Origin: JASJAR01 sp038530285
Lineage (GTDB): Bacteria; Pseudomonadota; Alphaproteobacteria; Rhodobacterales; Rhodobacteraceae
Length of the DNA: 64,000 nt
Direction of reading: 5' to 3'
Assembly (NCBI GenBank): GCA_038530285.1
Contig: JBCBCY010000005.1
Location: 124,001 to 188,000, forward strand
The position numbers and the translations under genes are program-made. The notes beneath the pieces are model-generated. The model saw only the letters and a program-made list of their open reading frames with translations. It searched no databases and had not been told where the DNA came from. This document shows positions 9,708-18,619 of the stretch, one piece after another. Each line of letters opens with the position of its first letter. Positions within the stretch are counted from its first letter, which is position 1.

Positions 9708-9721
9708 TTGATCCATGTCAC
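9708..9721 (-). promoter_or_regulatory. FnrL-like site upstream of lpdA
   Basis: TTGAT-CCAT-GTCAC differs at the last base from the FNR/FnrL-type palindrome TTGAT-N4-GTCAA seen in Rhodobacterales. It lies 51-64 bases upstream of the lpdA start, a position compatible with activation or repression. Motif only. Confidence 0.3.
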
Positions 9722-9783
9722 CTATGCGCGCGGAAATGCCGCTTTGCGTCTGGCGCATGTCTTGCCGCGGCTATGTGCCCGCG

Positions 9784-10362
9784 TCAGACGGGTTCGGACG
9801 ACAACGCCTTGACCACCGCGCCGTAAGACCCGTCGGCCAGGTACGTCTCTTCTGCGGCGGTGTTGCAGCGGCCCAGAGCGGCGTTGCGGGTCGGGAAGCG
9901 ACCATGGGCGCGGATCACCTCGCGGTGGGCGCGCGCGTGCAACAGGTTCTTGTTGTCGGGGCTCATCCGCGCCTTGATCAGGCGCACGCAGCGGTCCTGA
10001 TCGGACAGGTTTTCCGAATGCATCAGCGGCAGATAGAAAAACTGCCGGGCCGGTTCGTCGATCTTCATGTCCCAGGACCGGGTGATGGCCATTTTCGCGG
10101 CCGCCCGGGCAATGTGATCGGACGCAAAGGCGCCTGCGGTGTCGCGGAACATGTTGCGCGAGAACTGATCGGTCAGAAGGATGTAGGCGAGCGTTCCGGA
10201 CGGATAGGTCAACCACAGCGAATAGGCCCCGTCCATGACGCGGGTCCAGGCCGCTTCGAACCGGTCCTTGATGTCGCCGTCGAGGGCATCACCCCCGGTG
10301 TACCAGTCCTCGGGTGTCAACTCGTCCAGCCAAAAGGCCAACACCTGATCGGGTGTCGTCAT
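9784..10362 (-). CDS. DUF924 family protein
   Basis: A 192-residue soluble protein with the DUF924 hallmarks: an N-terminal VLAFWLDELTPEDW, the central ILLTDQFSRNMFRDT, and C-terminal HREVIRAHGRFPTRNAALGR. The family is all-helical with a TPR-like fold and no established function. The start at 10362 follows GGGGAAG; an upstream in-frame start at 10428 lacks such a site. It lies between lpdA and an MFS gene on the same strand, but the gaps do not argue for a shared job. Confidence 0.85.
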   Translation of the reverse strand: MTTPDQVLAFWLDELTPEDWYTGGDALDGDIKDRFEAAWTRVMDGAYSLWLTYPSGTLAYILLTDQFSRNMFRDTAGAFASDHIARAAAKMAITRSWDMKIDEPARQFFYLPLMHSENLSDQDRCVRLIKARMSPDNKNLLHARAHREVIRAHGRFPTRNAALGRCNTAAEETYLADGSYGAVVKALSSEPV

Positions 10363-10431
10363 ACCGCTTCCCCTGTCGCTCTCCCCAAGCGTCAAAGCCG
10401 TTGATACTAAATTGTTACGTTCGGGCAAGTG

Positions 10432-11715
10432 TTATTGAGCCGACGCTTCTGCTTCCGCGGTCGTTTCCTCGGCCGTTTCGACATTTTCGACATACATTTC
10501 CTGGGCGGCCTCAATCGCGACGGCTGTGGCGGCCGGGGAGAACGGGGCGTAGGTGACATTGTCGTCGGTGGTGGTCTCGACCGGGCGGCGGCCGCTGCGC
10601 CAGACCGCGTAAAAGCCCAAGGCCAGCATGATCGCGGCGATAAAGACCCAAAACATCGGCGGGCCGAAGACGGTCATCATGTAGCCGGCCAGCACCGGGC
10701 CGGTGACCGCACCCAGACCGTTGAGAAAGATCAGCGCGCCTGAGCCTGCGGCCATGTCTTCGACGGGAAGGTAGTCGTTCATGTAAGCGATGATCAAAGG
10801 ATAAAGCGGGTTCGACAGCCCCCCGATCAGGAAACACATCGCCACCAGGGCCGGAAAGACCGCGGCAAAGACAAAGGCACCGATCGCCGCCGCGCCGGCC
10901 CCCAGCGCCAGAAGCATGATCAAAAGCCGCCGGTCCACCCGGTCGGACACCCAGCCCACCGGGCCCTGAAAAACCAGCCCGCCCACATAGAAGGCGGCCA
11001 CGAACACCGCGATCTGAGAGGTCGAAAGCCCCGCTTCGGTGCCATAGACCGCTGTCATGCCGAATTGGGCGGCAAACACTCCGCCGATACAGAAGGCCCC
11101 CACCGCCGACAGGGGCGAAAAGCGAAACGCTTCGATCACGCCCATGGGTTTGGTGGTCTCGAACGCCGGTGTGGGCGTGACTGACAGCAACACCGGGGCC
11201 ACCGCAATCGACACCAGCACGGATGGCAGGATGAACAGAACAAAGCCCGACGGATCGCCCTGGGTGACCAAAAACTGCGAGGCGACCACCCCGGCCATGA
11301 TCACGATCGAATAGATCGACAACGACTGGCCGCGGGTTTCATTGCTGGCCGCATTGTTCAGCCAGCTTTCGGCGACGACATAGAGCCCCGAAAAGCAGAA
11401 CCCGAAGAGAATGCGCAAGGTGGCCCAGGCCCAAACTTCCGTGAAGGTGGGATAAAGGATCAAAATCGCCGAAATAAACGACGCCAGGGCGGCAAAAACC
11501 CGGATATGGCCGACCCGGCGGATCATATAGGGTGCCAGGCGCGCGCCCCCCAGAAAGCCCAGGAAATAGCCCGACATCACATAGGACATTTCGACCGCCG
11601 AAAAGCCTTCGATCGCGCCGCGAATGCCCAGGAGCGTGCCCTGCATTCCATTGCCGATCATCAGAAGGAACAGTCCCAGAAACAGCGCCCAGGACGACGT
11701 GAAAACCCCGATCAT
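10432..11715 (-). CDS. MFS transporter (YcaD-like)
   Basis: A 427-residue inner-membrane transporter with about twelve hydrophobic segments. Typical MFS features include FLGGARLAPYMIRRVGHIRVF between segments 2 and 3 and VGWVSDRVDRRLL between segments 8 and 9. The opening (GNGMQGTLLGIRGAIEGFS) resembles YcaD-type permeases. The C-terminal 45 residues are an acidic, Glu/Ala/Thr-rich cytoplasmic tail. The substrate is unknown. Confidence 0.85.
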   Translation of the reverse strand: MIGVFTSSWALFLGLFLLMIGNGMQGTLLGIRGAIEGFSAVEMSYVMSGYFLGFLGGARLAPYMIRRVGHIRVFAALASFISAILILYPTFTEVWAWATLRILFGFCFSGLYVVAESWLNNAASNETRGQSLSIYSIVIMAGVVASQFLVTQGDPSGFVLFILPSVLVSIAVAPVLLSVTPTPAFETTKPMGVIEAFRFSPLSAVGAFCIGGVFAAQFGMTAVYGTEAGLSTSQIAVFVAAFYVGGLVFQGPVGWVSDRVDRRLLIMLLALGAGAAAIGAFVFAAVFPALVAMCFLIGGLSNPLYPLIIAYMNDYLPVEDMAAGSGALIFLNGLGAVTGPVLAGYMMTVFGPPMFWVFIAAIMLALGFYAVWRSGRRPVETTTDDNVTYAPFSPAATAVAIEAAQEMYVENVETAEETTAEAEASAQ

Positions 11716-11802
11716 GATGCGGACCTTTCGAAGGTGTTTGGCGCCCGTGTCGCAGGGTGGGTCGCACCGGTCTGGCTTGTTCGCGACGCGACATAGTCGC
11801 GA

Positions 11803-12858
11803 TCAGCCTTCGGGCACAAGAAGCGATGCGTCTCCGTATGAAAAGAAGCGGTATTTTTCGTTAATCGCATGGGTGTAAATCCGGGTGATCCGTTCAGGCC
11901 CCATCAGGGCGGCGACAAGCATCATCAACGTGGATTTCGGCAGGTGGAAATTGGTCATCAGCGCGTCGGTGGCCTTGAACTGAAAGCCCGGGGTGATGAA
12001 GATGTCGGTGTCGCCGGAAAATGGCTGAACGACCCCCGTGGCGCGCGCGGCGGTTTCGATCAGGCGCAGCGCTGTGGTGCCCACGGGGATGATCCGGCCC
12101 CCCGCGGCACGCGTGGCAGCGATGTCTGACGCGGCGTCTGGCGTCACCTCGCCCCATTCGGCATGCATCTTGTGGTCTGATATGTCGTCGACTTTCACCG
12201 GCAGAAAGGTCCCTGCCCCCACATGAAGCGTGACATAGCTGCCGGTGATCCCGGCCGCGTCAAGGGCGGCCATCAACGCGGCGTCAAAGTGCAGCGAGGC
12301 GGTTGGCGCGGCGACGGCCCCGGCGTTGCGCGCCCAGATCGTCTGGTAGTCCGTTTTGTCGCGCTCATCGGCCGCCCGGCGCCCGGCAATATAAGGCGGC
12401 AGCGGCATCGCACCGGCGGCATTGAGGGCGGCGTCAAAATCCTGACCAGTCAGGTTGAACGCCAGCACCGCCTGCCCGTCTGCGCGGGCGGTCACCACCG
12501 CGGACAGATCGGGCGAGAAGGTGATTTCTTCGCCGTCGCGGACCTTTTTGAGGGGTTTGACCAAAGCCTGCCAGGCCCCTGCCGCGGTGGGTTCCAAAAG
12601 CGTGACCTCGATGGCGGCTTCGGTGGGCCCCGCGGCCCCCACCCGGCGGCGGACCCCGGTCAGGCGCGCGGGGATCACCTTGGTGTCGTTCAGGATCAGC
12701 CGGTCACCGGGGCGCAGAAACTGCGGCAGATCAATCGCGCGGGCATCGGTCAGGTGATCGGGGCCTGCCACCAACAGACGCGACGACGACCGGGGCCGTG
12801 CGGGCCGGGTGGCGATCAGCCCTTGCGGCAGATCGAAATCGAAATCAGACAGTTTCAT
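11803..12858 (-). CDS. queA: S-adenosylmethionine:tRNA ribosyltransferase-isomerase QueA
   Basis: QueA transfers the ribosyl group of S-adenosylmethionine to preQ1-modified tRNA, giving epoxyqueuosine at the wobble position of GUN-anticodon tRNAs. The 351-residue product is of normal length, begins MKLSDFDFDLPQGLIATRPA, and carries the family motifs RLILNDTKVIPARL, TASLHFD and the C-terminal TNFHLPKSTLMMLV. It follows the AsmA-like gene by 9 bases on the same strand, so the two may be co-transcribed. Confidence 0.96.
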   Translation of the reverse strand: MKLSDFDFDLPQGLIATRPARPRSSSRLLVAGPDHLTDARAIDLPQFLRPGDRLILNDTKVIPARLTGVRRRVGAAGPTEAAIEVTLLEPTAAGAWQALVKPLKKVRDGEEITFSPDLSAVVTARADGQAVLAFNLTGQDFDAALNAAGAMPLPPYIAGRRAADERDKTDYQTIWARNAGAVAAPTASLHFDAALMAALDAAGITGSYVTLHVGAGTFLPVKVDDISDHKMHAEWGEVTPDAASDIAATRAAGGRIIPVGTTALRLIETAARATGVVQPFSGDTDIFITPGFQFKATDALMTNFHLPKSTLMMLVAALMGPERITRIYTHAINEKYRFFSYGDASLLVPEG

Positions 12859-12867
12859 GGGCGCCGT

Positions 12868-15800
12868 CTACTGGCTTGGGGCGGCGCCGTCGATACGCGG
12901 TGGCGGGCGGCGGAAAATCTCACGGAACATGCCGGGCGTCAGGATCGACAGGGGGTTGATCGCGATCCGCGGGGCACGGGCATCGCCGGTCATGCGGAAA
13001 TTGAAGCCAAAAAGCCCCTCGCCCCGGCGGGTGAAAATCGAGCCGATGCCGTTTAACACATAGATCGGCGAGATCACGCCCTGCATATCGATCCGGTCAG
13101 AGGCGAGGTCGTAAATCCCGTCCATCGAAATGCCCATCGACGCGCCCACGGCCGCCGAGCGGCGCAAGCGCAACTGGCTTGGTGTGAGCAAAAAGCGCGC
13201 GTCGACGGTGTTGAACTGGATGCCCGTGCCGCCGTCGTCCAACAGCCCGACAATCGAGATCCCGTCGAGCAGGGCCGCCAGCGCGGGGGCATCGCGAACG
13301 GTGACGTTTTCCATCAACATCTCGCCGTCATAGCTGCCCGGGGACCCCTTGGGCGACAAGATCAGATCAAGGCTGCCGCCGGCGCCGTTTTTCAAAAACC
13401 CCGCGTCACGGATCGCACCGCCCGCGTCGCCCGATTGGATGCGGATTGCGGTTCCGTTGTTGACGGGGATCACCCCGCCTTGAATGGCGGTGCCCCCATT
13501 TACGCGGGCGGTGAACTGACCGGAAATGCCGCTGCCGGGGCGCAATTGGCCTGAAAAGTCCGTCAGCGTGATGCCGTCGGAAATCACCACCCGGTCGGGG
13601 TTCAAAACCACCGGGCCCGCACCATTGGCGGCCCCGCCGGTGCCCGATTGGCTGGCCAGCCCGCGAATATCGAGCCGTCCGCCGTCAATCCGCAAGGCGG
13701 GGATCTGTCCGGGCCCGCGCGGTGTGACCGTCACGCGCGCATCAAGCCAGTCTTCCAGGCGCAACCGCGGGATGGTCACGGACGCCAGCGCGCGGTCTTC
13801 GGTCAGGCTGAGACGGATGTTCTCGGCCGACAATCCCGGCGCTGACAGTGACAAGGCGGTGATCTCGGGCACCTCGTCCAGCGTGACGATCGCTTCGAAG
13901 GCGCCGCGCACGGGGTCGGGTTTGGCCCAGCCTGCCGGCGGGATCGCAAGGCCAAGGCCCACAAGGTCGGAGGCCACGCGCATTCTTGGCGGGCCTGCGT
14001 CGGGCAATTCAATCTCAAACGTGGCCTGGGTGCGGCCTGAGACGGTGCCATCGGGCAGATCAACCGAAAGGGCGCCAAGGGTTTCGGGCGTCACGGTGAG
14101 GTCGCCGTCAATGCGCGCCGCAGCGGTCTGGGTGCCCGGCCCCAGCGGGCGGCGCAGGGTGGCCCGGGCCGGCACACCGTCGATGGTCAGTTCGCCGTCG
14201 ATGACAAGCCCATCGGCATCTACGGCCAGGTCCAGCACATCGGACGCAAGGACGCGCCCGGGTGCCACCGCGGCACTTTCGACATCGCTGAGGCGCGCGG
14301 TGGCAGACAGACCAAGCTCATCATAGGTGGGATCGCGGCCCGACAGAAACGACAGGCTGGCGGTGGCATCGATGCCCCCTGCGATATCGCCGGGCCCAAA
14401 GGGCAGATCATCGAGGATGCCGATCGGCGGGTTGGACAGAAGATCAAGTGCGGCAGCGGCCGCACCCTTTGCCGCCACGTCCAGCTCGATGGTGGACGGC
14501 GTCGCATCGCTGTCTGGGATCGTAAAGACCGACCCGCCGATATCAAGGCGCCCCTGGCGGGTTTGGGTGAACCCGTCGGTGACGGAAATCACGAAGCGTT
14601 TGTCGTGAAACGACGCGCGGCCTGCGGCGCCTTCCAAGATCGGCATATCGGGCAAGTAGCGCAGCGTGGCCCCTTCAAAATCAAACGAGAGGCCGAAAAT
14701 GGGCGGGGCGGTGTCGGCCACGCGCACGGCACCTTCGACATTGCTGAGCGTGCCCTGGCTGAGGTTGCGTTTGAGCCAGCCGCGGGTTTCCGGCGTCAGG
14801 GTCACCGGCCAGTTCGCCAGCACAGCCGCCTGATCGACCCGGTCAATCCCGGCATCAAGGGCCACGTCCCATCCGCTGCCGCCGACGCCCGCGCGACCCG
14901 TCGCAGTAAGAAGCCCGCCCCCGACCCGTGCGGTCAGTCGCCCAAGTTCAACACCAAAAGGATCAAGGCGCAGGCGAAAATCGGCGGATGCATCTTCGAC
15001 CGAGACCGGCGCGTCAAACACGCCTTCGGGGGCCAGGCGCATGTCCTGCAGGGCAAGTTGCCCCGTGAGGGACGCCGGCCATGGCCCGTCAAACTCGCCC
15101 AGAAGCGCGTGCCCTTCGGCAGAGACCGCCAGGGTGTCAGACCGAAACGACAATTCCGAAAAGGTGATGCGTTGTTCGGCCGGGGCATAGGTTAAAAAGG
15201 CGCGACCGGCATCGAAGGGCACTGCGGCTGCGTCAGCATCCGGGCGCAGGGCCCCTTGCCCGATTTCGAGCGTGGCTGCAAAGGTATCAAGCAGGCCGTC
15301 TGCATCCAAAGTCGTGCGGATCGACCCGGACACGGCGGCATCCAGAAGCGACAGATAGGTCAACGCGGGCGCCTGGGCGGCGATGTCGGCGGCGGCCACA
15401 TCGCGCACCTGCACGCCCAGATCCGCCGCCGAGGTCTCGGTGAAGCTGCGCACCGAAAACTGAAGTTCCGCCAGCGTATCGGTGCCGTTGAAGAGTTCGG
15501 ACACAACCGTGATCGACAGACCATCGGGATTGCGCCCCAGACGCAGGGCCGCGTTCGACGCCTGCCAAAGCTGACCGGTGCGGGCATCTTCGAGGGTGAT
15601 CGTCAGATCGTCGGCCCCAAACTCGGTGATTTCGGCCAGGCTGGGCGCGGCCAAGGTGGCTTCCAGCGCATCGATGATGCCGGCCAGATCGCGCGCGGCG
15701 GGCGCGGCTCCGCCGCCGTAGGACAAGGTGAACTGGCCTTCCACATCGCGCCGGACGGTGATCTGGGCGCCGCGCAACGCGATGGCGGTCGGGGTCACGT

Positions 15801-16167
15801 CGCCTTGCAGCAAGCCTGCCAGCGGCAGACGGGTGCGCACCGCGTTGAGATCGGCCAACCGCGCGCCGGTCGGATCACCCACGGCGATGTCGCGCAACAC
15901 CACCTCGGCGCGGCCCTGGGGGCTGACGGCCAGTTCCACCCCACCCAGGCGCACCGAGCCTTGCGGCAAACCGGCGTTGATGCGGGTTTCAATCTCGGCG
16001 CGGACCCAGTCAGGCGCAATCAGGGTGCGGCCCGTCAGCGACAGACCCGTCAGCACCACCAGCGAGAAAATGATCAGCATGCCAAGCACGGTCCACAGGC
16101 CCACCCGCGCCCGTTTGGGCGGTTCTGGTGGGGGCGCAGGGTCGTCCGTTTCACGCACCTCGGCCAT
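12868..16167 (-). CDS. Large AsmA/YhdP-like membrane-anchored protein
   Basis: A 1099-residue protein with a short cytoplasmic N-terminus rich in Pro/Arg, one transmembrane segment at about residues 22-47 (LWTVLGMLIIFSLVVLTGLSL), and a very long periplasmic part of repeating beta-strand-like text. The C-terminal region (FNTVDARFLLTPSQLRLRRSA, then MGISMDGIYDL and INPLSILTPGMFREIF) matches the AsmA-like C-terminal domain of YhdP/TamB-type proteins. Relatives form beta-taco bridges that move phospholipids to the outer membrane. The exact orthology group is uncertain. It lies just upstream of queA and diverges from bcp with 94 bases between starts. Confidence 0.8.
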   Translation of the reverse strand: MAEVRETDDPAPPPEPPKRARVGLWTVLGMLIIFSLVVLTGLSLTGRTLIAPDWVRAEIETRINAGLPQGSVRLGGVELAVSPQGRAEVVLRDIAVGDPTGARLADLNAVRTRLPLAGLLQGDVTPTAIALRGAQITVRRDVEGQFTLSYGGGAAPAARDLAGIIDALEATLAAPSLAEITEFGADDLTITLEDARTGQLWQASNAALRLGRNPDGLSITVVSELFNGTDTLAELQFSVRSFTETSAADLGVQVRDVAAADIAAQAPALTYLSLLDAAVSGSIRTTLDADGLLDTFAATLEIGQGALRPDADAAAVPFDAGRAFLTYAPAEQRITFSELSFRSDTLAVSAEGHALLGEFDGPWPASLTGQLALQDMRLAPEGVFDAPVSVEDASADFRLRLDPFGVELGRLTARVGGGLLTATGRAGVGGSGWDVALDAGIDRVDQAAVLANWPVTLTPETRGWLKRNLSQGTLSNVEGAVRVADTAPPIFGLSFDFEGATLRYLPDMPILEGAAGRASFHDKRFVISVTDGFTQTRQGRLDIGGSVFTIPDSDATPSTIELDVAAKGAAAAALDLLSNPPIGILDDLPFGPGDIAGGIDATASLSFLSGRDPTYDELGLSATARLSDVESAAVAPGRVLASDVLDLAVDADGLVIDGELTIDGVPARATLRRPLGPGTQTAAARIDGDLTVTPETLGALSVDLPDGTVSGRTQATFEIELPDAGPPRMRVASDLVGLGLAIPPAGWAKPDPVRGAFEAIVTLDEVPEITALSLSAPGLSAENIRLSLTEDRALASVTIPRLRLEDWLDARVTVTPRGPGQIPALRIDGGRLDIRGLASQSGTGGAANGAGPVVLNPDRVVISDGITLTDFSGQLRPGSGISGQFTARVNGGTAIQGGVIPVNNGTAIRIQSGDAGGAIRDAGFLKNGAGGSLDLILSPKGSPGSYDGEMLMENVTVRDAPALAALLDGISIVGLLDDGGTGIQFNTVDARFLLTPSQLRLRRSAAVGASMGISMDGIYDLASDRIDMQGVISPIYVLNGIGSIFTRRGEGLFGFNFRMTGDARAPRIAINPLSILTPGMFREIFRRPPPRIDGAAPSQ

Positions 16168-16261
16168 GGCTCTGCCTCATCCCGCCTTGATGGCGATATT
16201 GATTTCGCCCCATTAGACCTAAAACAAGCTTCAAATGCACTTACAAAAAAGGGTGGGACCC

Positions 16262-16723
16262 ATGATAGAAGACGGACAGGCGGCGGTAGACTTCACATTG
16301 CCGCGCGATGGCGGTGGCGCGGTGACGTTGTCGGACCTGAAAGGCAAGCCGGTGGTGGTGTATTTCTACCCCAAGGCCGACACCGGTGGCTGCACCAAAC
16401 AGGCGTTGGGCTTCACCGAATTGGGTGCCGAATTTGCCGCTGCAGGTGCGACCGTGCTGGGCATTTCAAAAGATCCCGTCAAGAAGCTTGACAAGTTCCG
16501 CGACAAACACGGGCTTGGTGTGACGCTGTTGTCGGATGAAGACGCCGATGTCTGCGAACGCTACGGCGTGTGGAAAGAGAAATCGATGTACGGCAAGACC
16601 TACATGGGCATCGAACGGTCCACCTTTCTGATCGGCCCCGATGGCACGGTTGCGCAGTCCTGGCGCAAGGTGCGCGTGCCGGGCCATGTGGAGGCGGTAC
16701 TGGAGGCGGTGAAGGCGCTTTAG
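16262..16723 (+). CDS. bcp: Bcp/PrxQ-type thioredoxin-dependent peroxiredoxin
   Basis: Reduces H2O2 and organic hydroperoxides in the cytoplasm. The 153-residue product has the AhpC/TSA fold with VVVYFYPKADT at the strand before the active site and the peroxidatic cysteine at C44 (TGGCTKQ). The usual TPGCT is changed to TGGCT, and the resolving cysteine five residues later in E. coli Bcp is Leu49 here; the only other cysteine is about C98 (ADVCERYGVW). A 1-Cys mechanism or a non-standard resolving position is possible. The start at 16262 follows GGGTGGG; an upstream in-frame start adds nine poorly conserved residues. The end overlaps the convergent VPLPA-CTERM gene by 4 bases. Confidence 0.92.
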   Translation: MIEDGQAAVDFTLPRDGGGAVTLSDLKGKPVVVYFYPKADTGGCTKQALGFTELGAEFAAAGATVLGISKDPVKKLDKFRDKHGLGVTLLSDEDADVCERYGVWKEKSMYGKTYMGIERSTFLIGPDGTVAQSWRKVRVPGHVEAVLEAVKAL

Positions 16724-17520
16724 GTGTTGCGGCGGCGCCGGGCGAGGGCAAAGACCCCGAACCCGGCGAGCAACAGCGGCGCCCCCGCAGGCAGAGGCAC
16801 CGGGGTCAAGGGCGGCTGGGTGCCGGTCCGTACAGCGGACACAAATGTTCCGGCCCCTGCAACGAACTCATACTCGACACTCGAAAACGGATCGATCGAT
16901 AAGGCAATAGAGGACAGCTTGTTCTCGTTCGCGGTAAACACGCCGTCGGGGTCACCGGGGATCTGAAGAAGGGTCGCGTTTTCTTGAAGGAAGGGCACGG
17001 GCTGTCCGCTTGGCGACGCAGGGACCCAAATGGCCGTGTAGGCTGCCTGCGCGGTATCGACCCCGGAATTCTGTGCGATGTTCGTGACCAACCCCGCCGA
17101 CACATCAAGAACCGCAAGGATCGACTGGGTCATGGATGTCGTGTTTGTGAACGTCGTCTGCAACACGGCTCCGGACTGCTCTGCCGCAAAACCACCCGTC
17201 CCTGGGACCGCGTCGATCACAGTTCGCGACGCGGCGGTCACACGTACCGAGGCGCCGTTGATCGAGATCGCGGGGTTTTCATTCAAGAACGACACACTGG
17301 GTGCGCCCAAAGGGTCTACGGTATTGAACAATATGGTATCGGTAAAGTTGACTTCCTCGACGACAGAGATGTCGATGGTGACCCCAGACGGGACCGACTG
17401 AAACGACAAGGTGGCTTCGATGCCCCCCGCGGCACTGGCCGCCACAGTCGCGGCCTGACTGGCGGTGGACGATGTTGCGGCCAAAACGGCCAGCGTGATT
17501 GCTTTGAAAAACGGCCTCAT
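16720..17520 (-). CDS. Secreted VPLPA-CTERM sorting-domain protein
   Basis: The 266-residue product begins with a signal peptide (MRPFFKAITLAVLAATSSTASQA) and ends VPLPAGAPLLLAGFGVFALA followed by RRRRNT, a textbook VPLPA-CTERM signal (motif, hydrophobic segment, Arg cluster). Such proteins are cut by an exosortase (XrtD type in known cases) and linked to the envelope or exopolymer. The middle is Ser/Thr/Val-rich and beta-like with no catalytic motif. The start at 17520 is preferred to a start over 400 bases upstream because it opens the signal peptide and follows GGGGGT. The function is unknown. Confidence 0.85.
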   Translation of the reverse strand: MRPFFKAITLAVLAATSSTASQAATVAASAAGGIEATLSFQSVPSGVTIDISVVEEVNFTDTILFNTVDPLGAPSVSFLNENPAISINGASVRVTAASRTVIDAVPGTGGFAAEQSGAVLQTTFTNTTSMTQSILAVLDVSAGLVTNIAQNSGVDTAQAAYTAIWVPASPSGQPVPFLQENATLLQIPGDPDGVFTANENKLSSIALSIDPFSSVEYEFVAGAGTFVSAVRTGTQPPLTPVPLPAGAPLLLAGFGVFALARRRRNT

Positions 17521-17650
17521 GGCAGATACCCCCAAATGGCTTTGATCATAAAACACTGGCAATTTACCACGATTCTCACGTGATGGAGTATATTTTTCAG
17601 CGTTACAGAACGGCTTGTGGCCGACCCCAAAAACCGCCAAGGATCGCGCG

Positions 17651-18466
17651 ATGAACAGCCTGGCACATATGGCCGTCGAGGTCCTGACGACCGCCGATGG
17701 TCGCGCAAAGACCGCGCTGTCGCGTGCCCATGCGGCAGCCTGGCAGGCCGCGCGGGCTGAGGGTACCGCGATTGAGGTTGGAACGGCCAGCCCGCCGGGT
17801 AGCCCCGCACGCCCCGGCCGGCCCGAGCTTTTAAGCCCGCGCGATGTGCCCAAACGCAAACCAGGCTCGCCCGAGGGACGCGTCGCACTTTTGCATGCGG
17901 TCGCGCATATCGAGTTGAACGCGGTCGATCTGCATTGGGATATCATTGCACGGTTTGCCCATGTGCCGATGCCAATGGGGTTTTACGACGACTGGGTGAA
18001 GGCGGCGGACGAAGAATCCAAACATTTCAATCTGATGTGCGACTGTCTTGAAGCTCTTGGCAGCCATTACGGCGCCCTTCCCGCCCATGCGGGAATGTGG
18101 CGGGCGGCCGACGACACGCGCGGCGACATCCTCGGCCGGCTCGCGGTGGTACCCATGGTGCTGGAAGCGCGCGGCCTGGATGTGACACCCGGCATGATCG
18201 AAGTCTTCCGCAAAGCCGGCGACACGGCCGCAGTGGCGGCGTTGGAAACGATCTATTCCGAAGAGGTGGCCCATGTCGCCTATGGGTCGAAGTGGTTTCA
18301 TTTTCTGTGCGGGCGCGACGACCTTGATCCGCAGCCGGTGTTCCACGATCTGGTGCGGCGCTATTTCAAGGGCGGCCTGAAGCCACCCTTCAATGAAGAA
18401 AAGCGCGCCGAGGCGGGCATACCGCCGGATTTCTACTGGCCCCTGGTCGCGGAGGCGCAGCGATAG
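17651..18466 (+). CDS. DUF455 ferritin-like protein
   Basis: A 271-residue soluble protein of the DUF455 ferritin-like family. It carries the spaced Glu/His motifs expected of a diiron four-helix bundle: HAVAHIELNAVDLHWD (about 79-94), DEESKHFNLM (about 120-129) and SEEVAHV (about 207-213), with the conserved RKPGSPEGRVALLH-like entry. Relatives include the MiaE-type ferritin-like enzymes, but no reaction is established for DUF455. The start at 17651 follows AGGA; a TTG start 36 bases upstream is possible. It is divergent from the VPLPA-CTERM gene (17520). Confidence 0.85.
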   Translation: MNSLAHMAVEVLTTADGRAKTALSRAHAAAWQAARAEGTAIEVGTASPPGSPARPGRPELLSPRDVPKRKPGSPEGRVALLHAVAHIELNAVDLHWDIIARFAHVPMPMGFYDDWVKAADEESKHFNLMCDCLEALGSHYGALPAHAGMWRAADDTRGDILGRLAVVPMVLEARGLDVTPGMIEVFRKAGDTAAVAALETIYSEEVAHVAYGSKWFHFLCGRDDLDPQPVFHDLVRRYFKGGLKPPFNEEKRAEAGIPPDFYWPLVAEAQR

Positions 18467-18619
18467 GCAGCTTCCTGCCGATTTGTCACGGATTGCGCAA
18501 CAATGCCGTAAAATCCCCCAATTTTGTTGCTTGGCTATCCACAGAAGGTTAACAAAATCGGGTGCATATGCCGCGTGGGGCGGGTATGTGACTTGCCGGG
18601 GACAACGCGGGACGGGACC

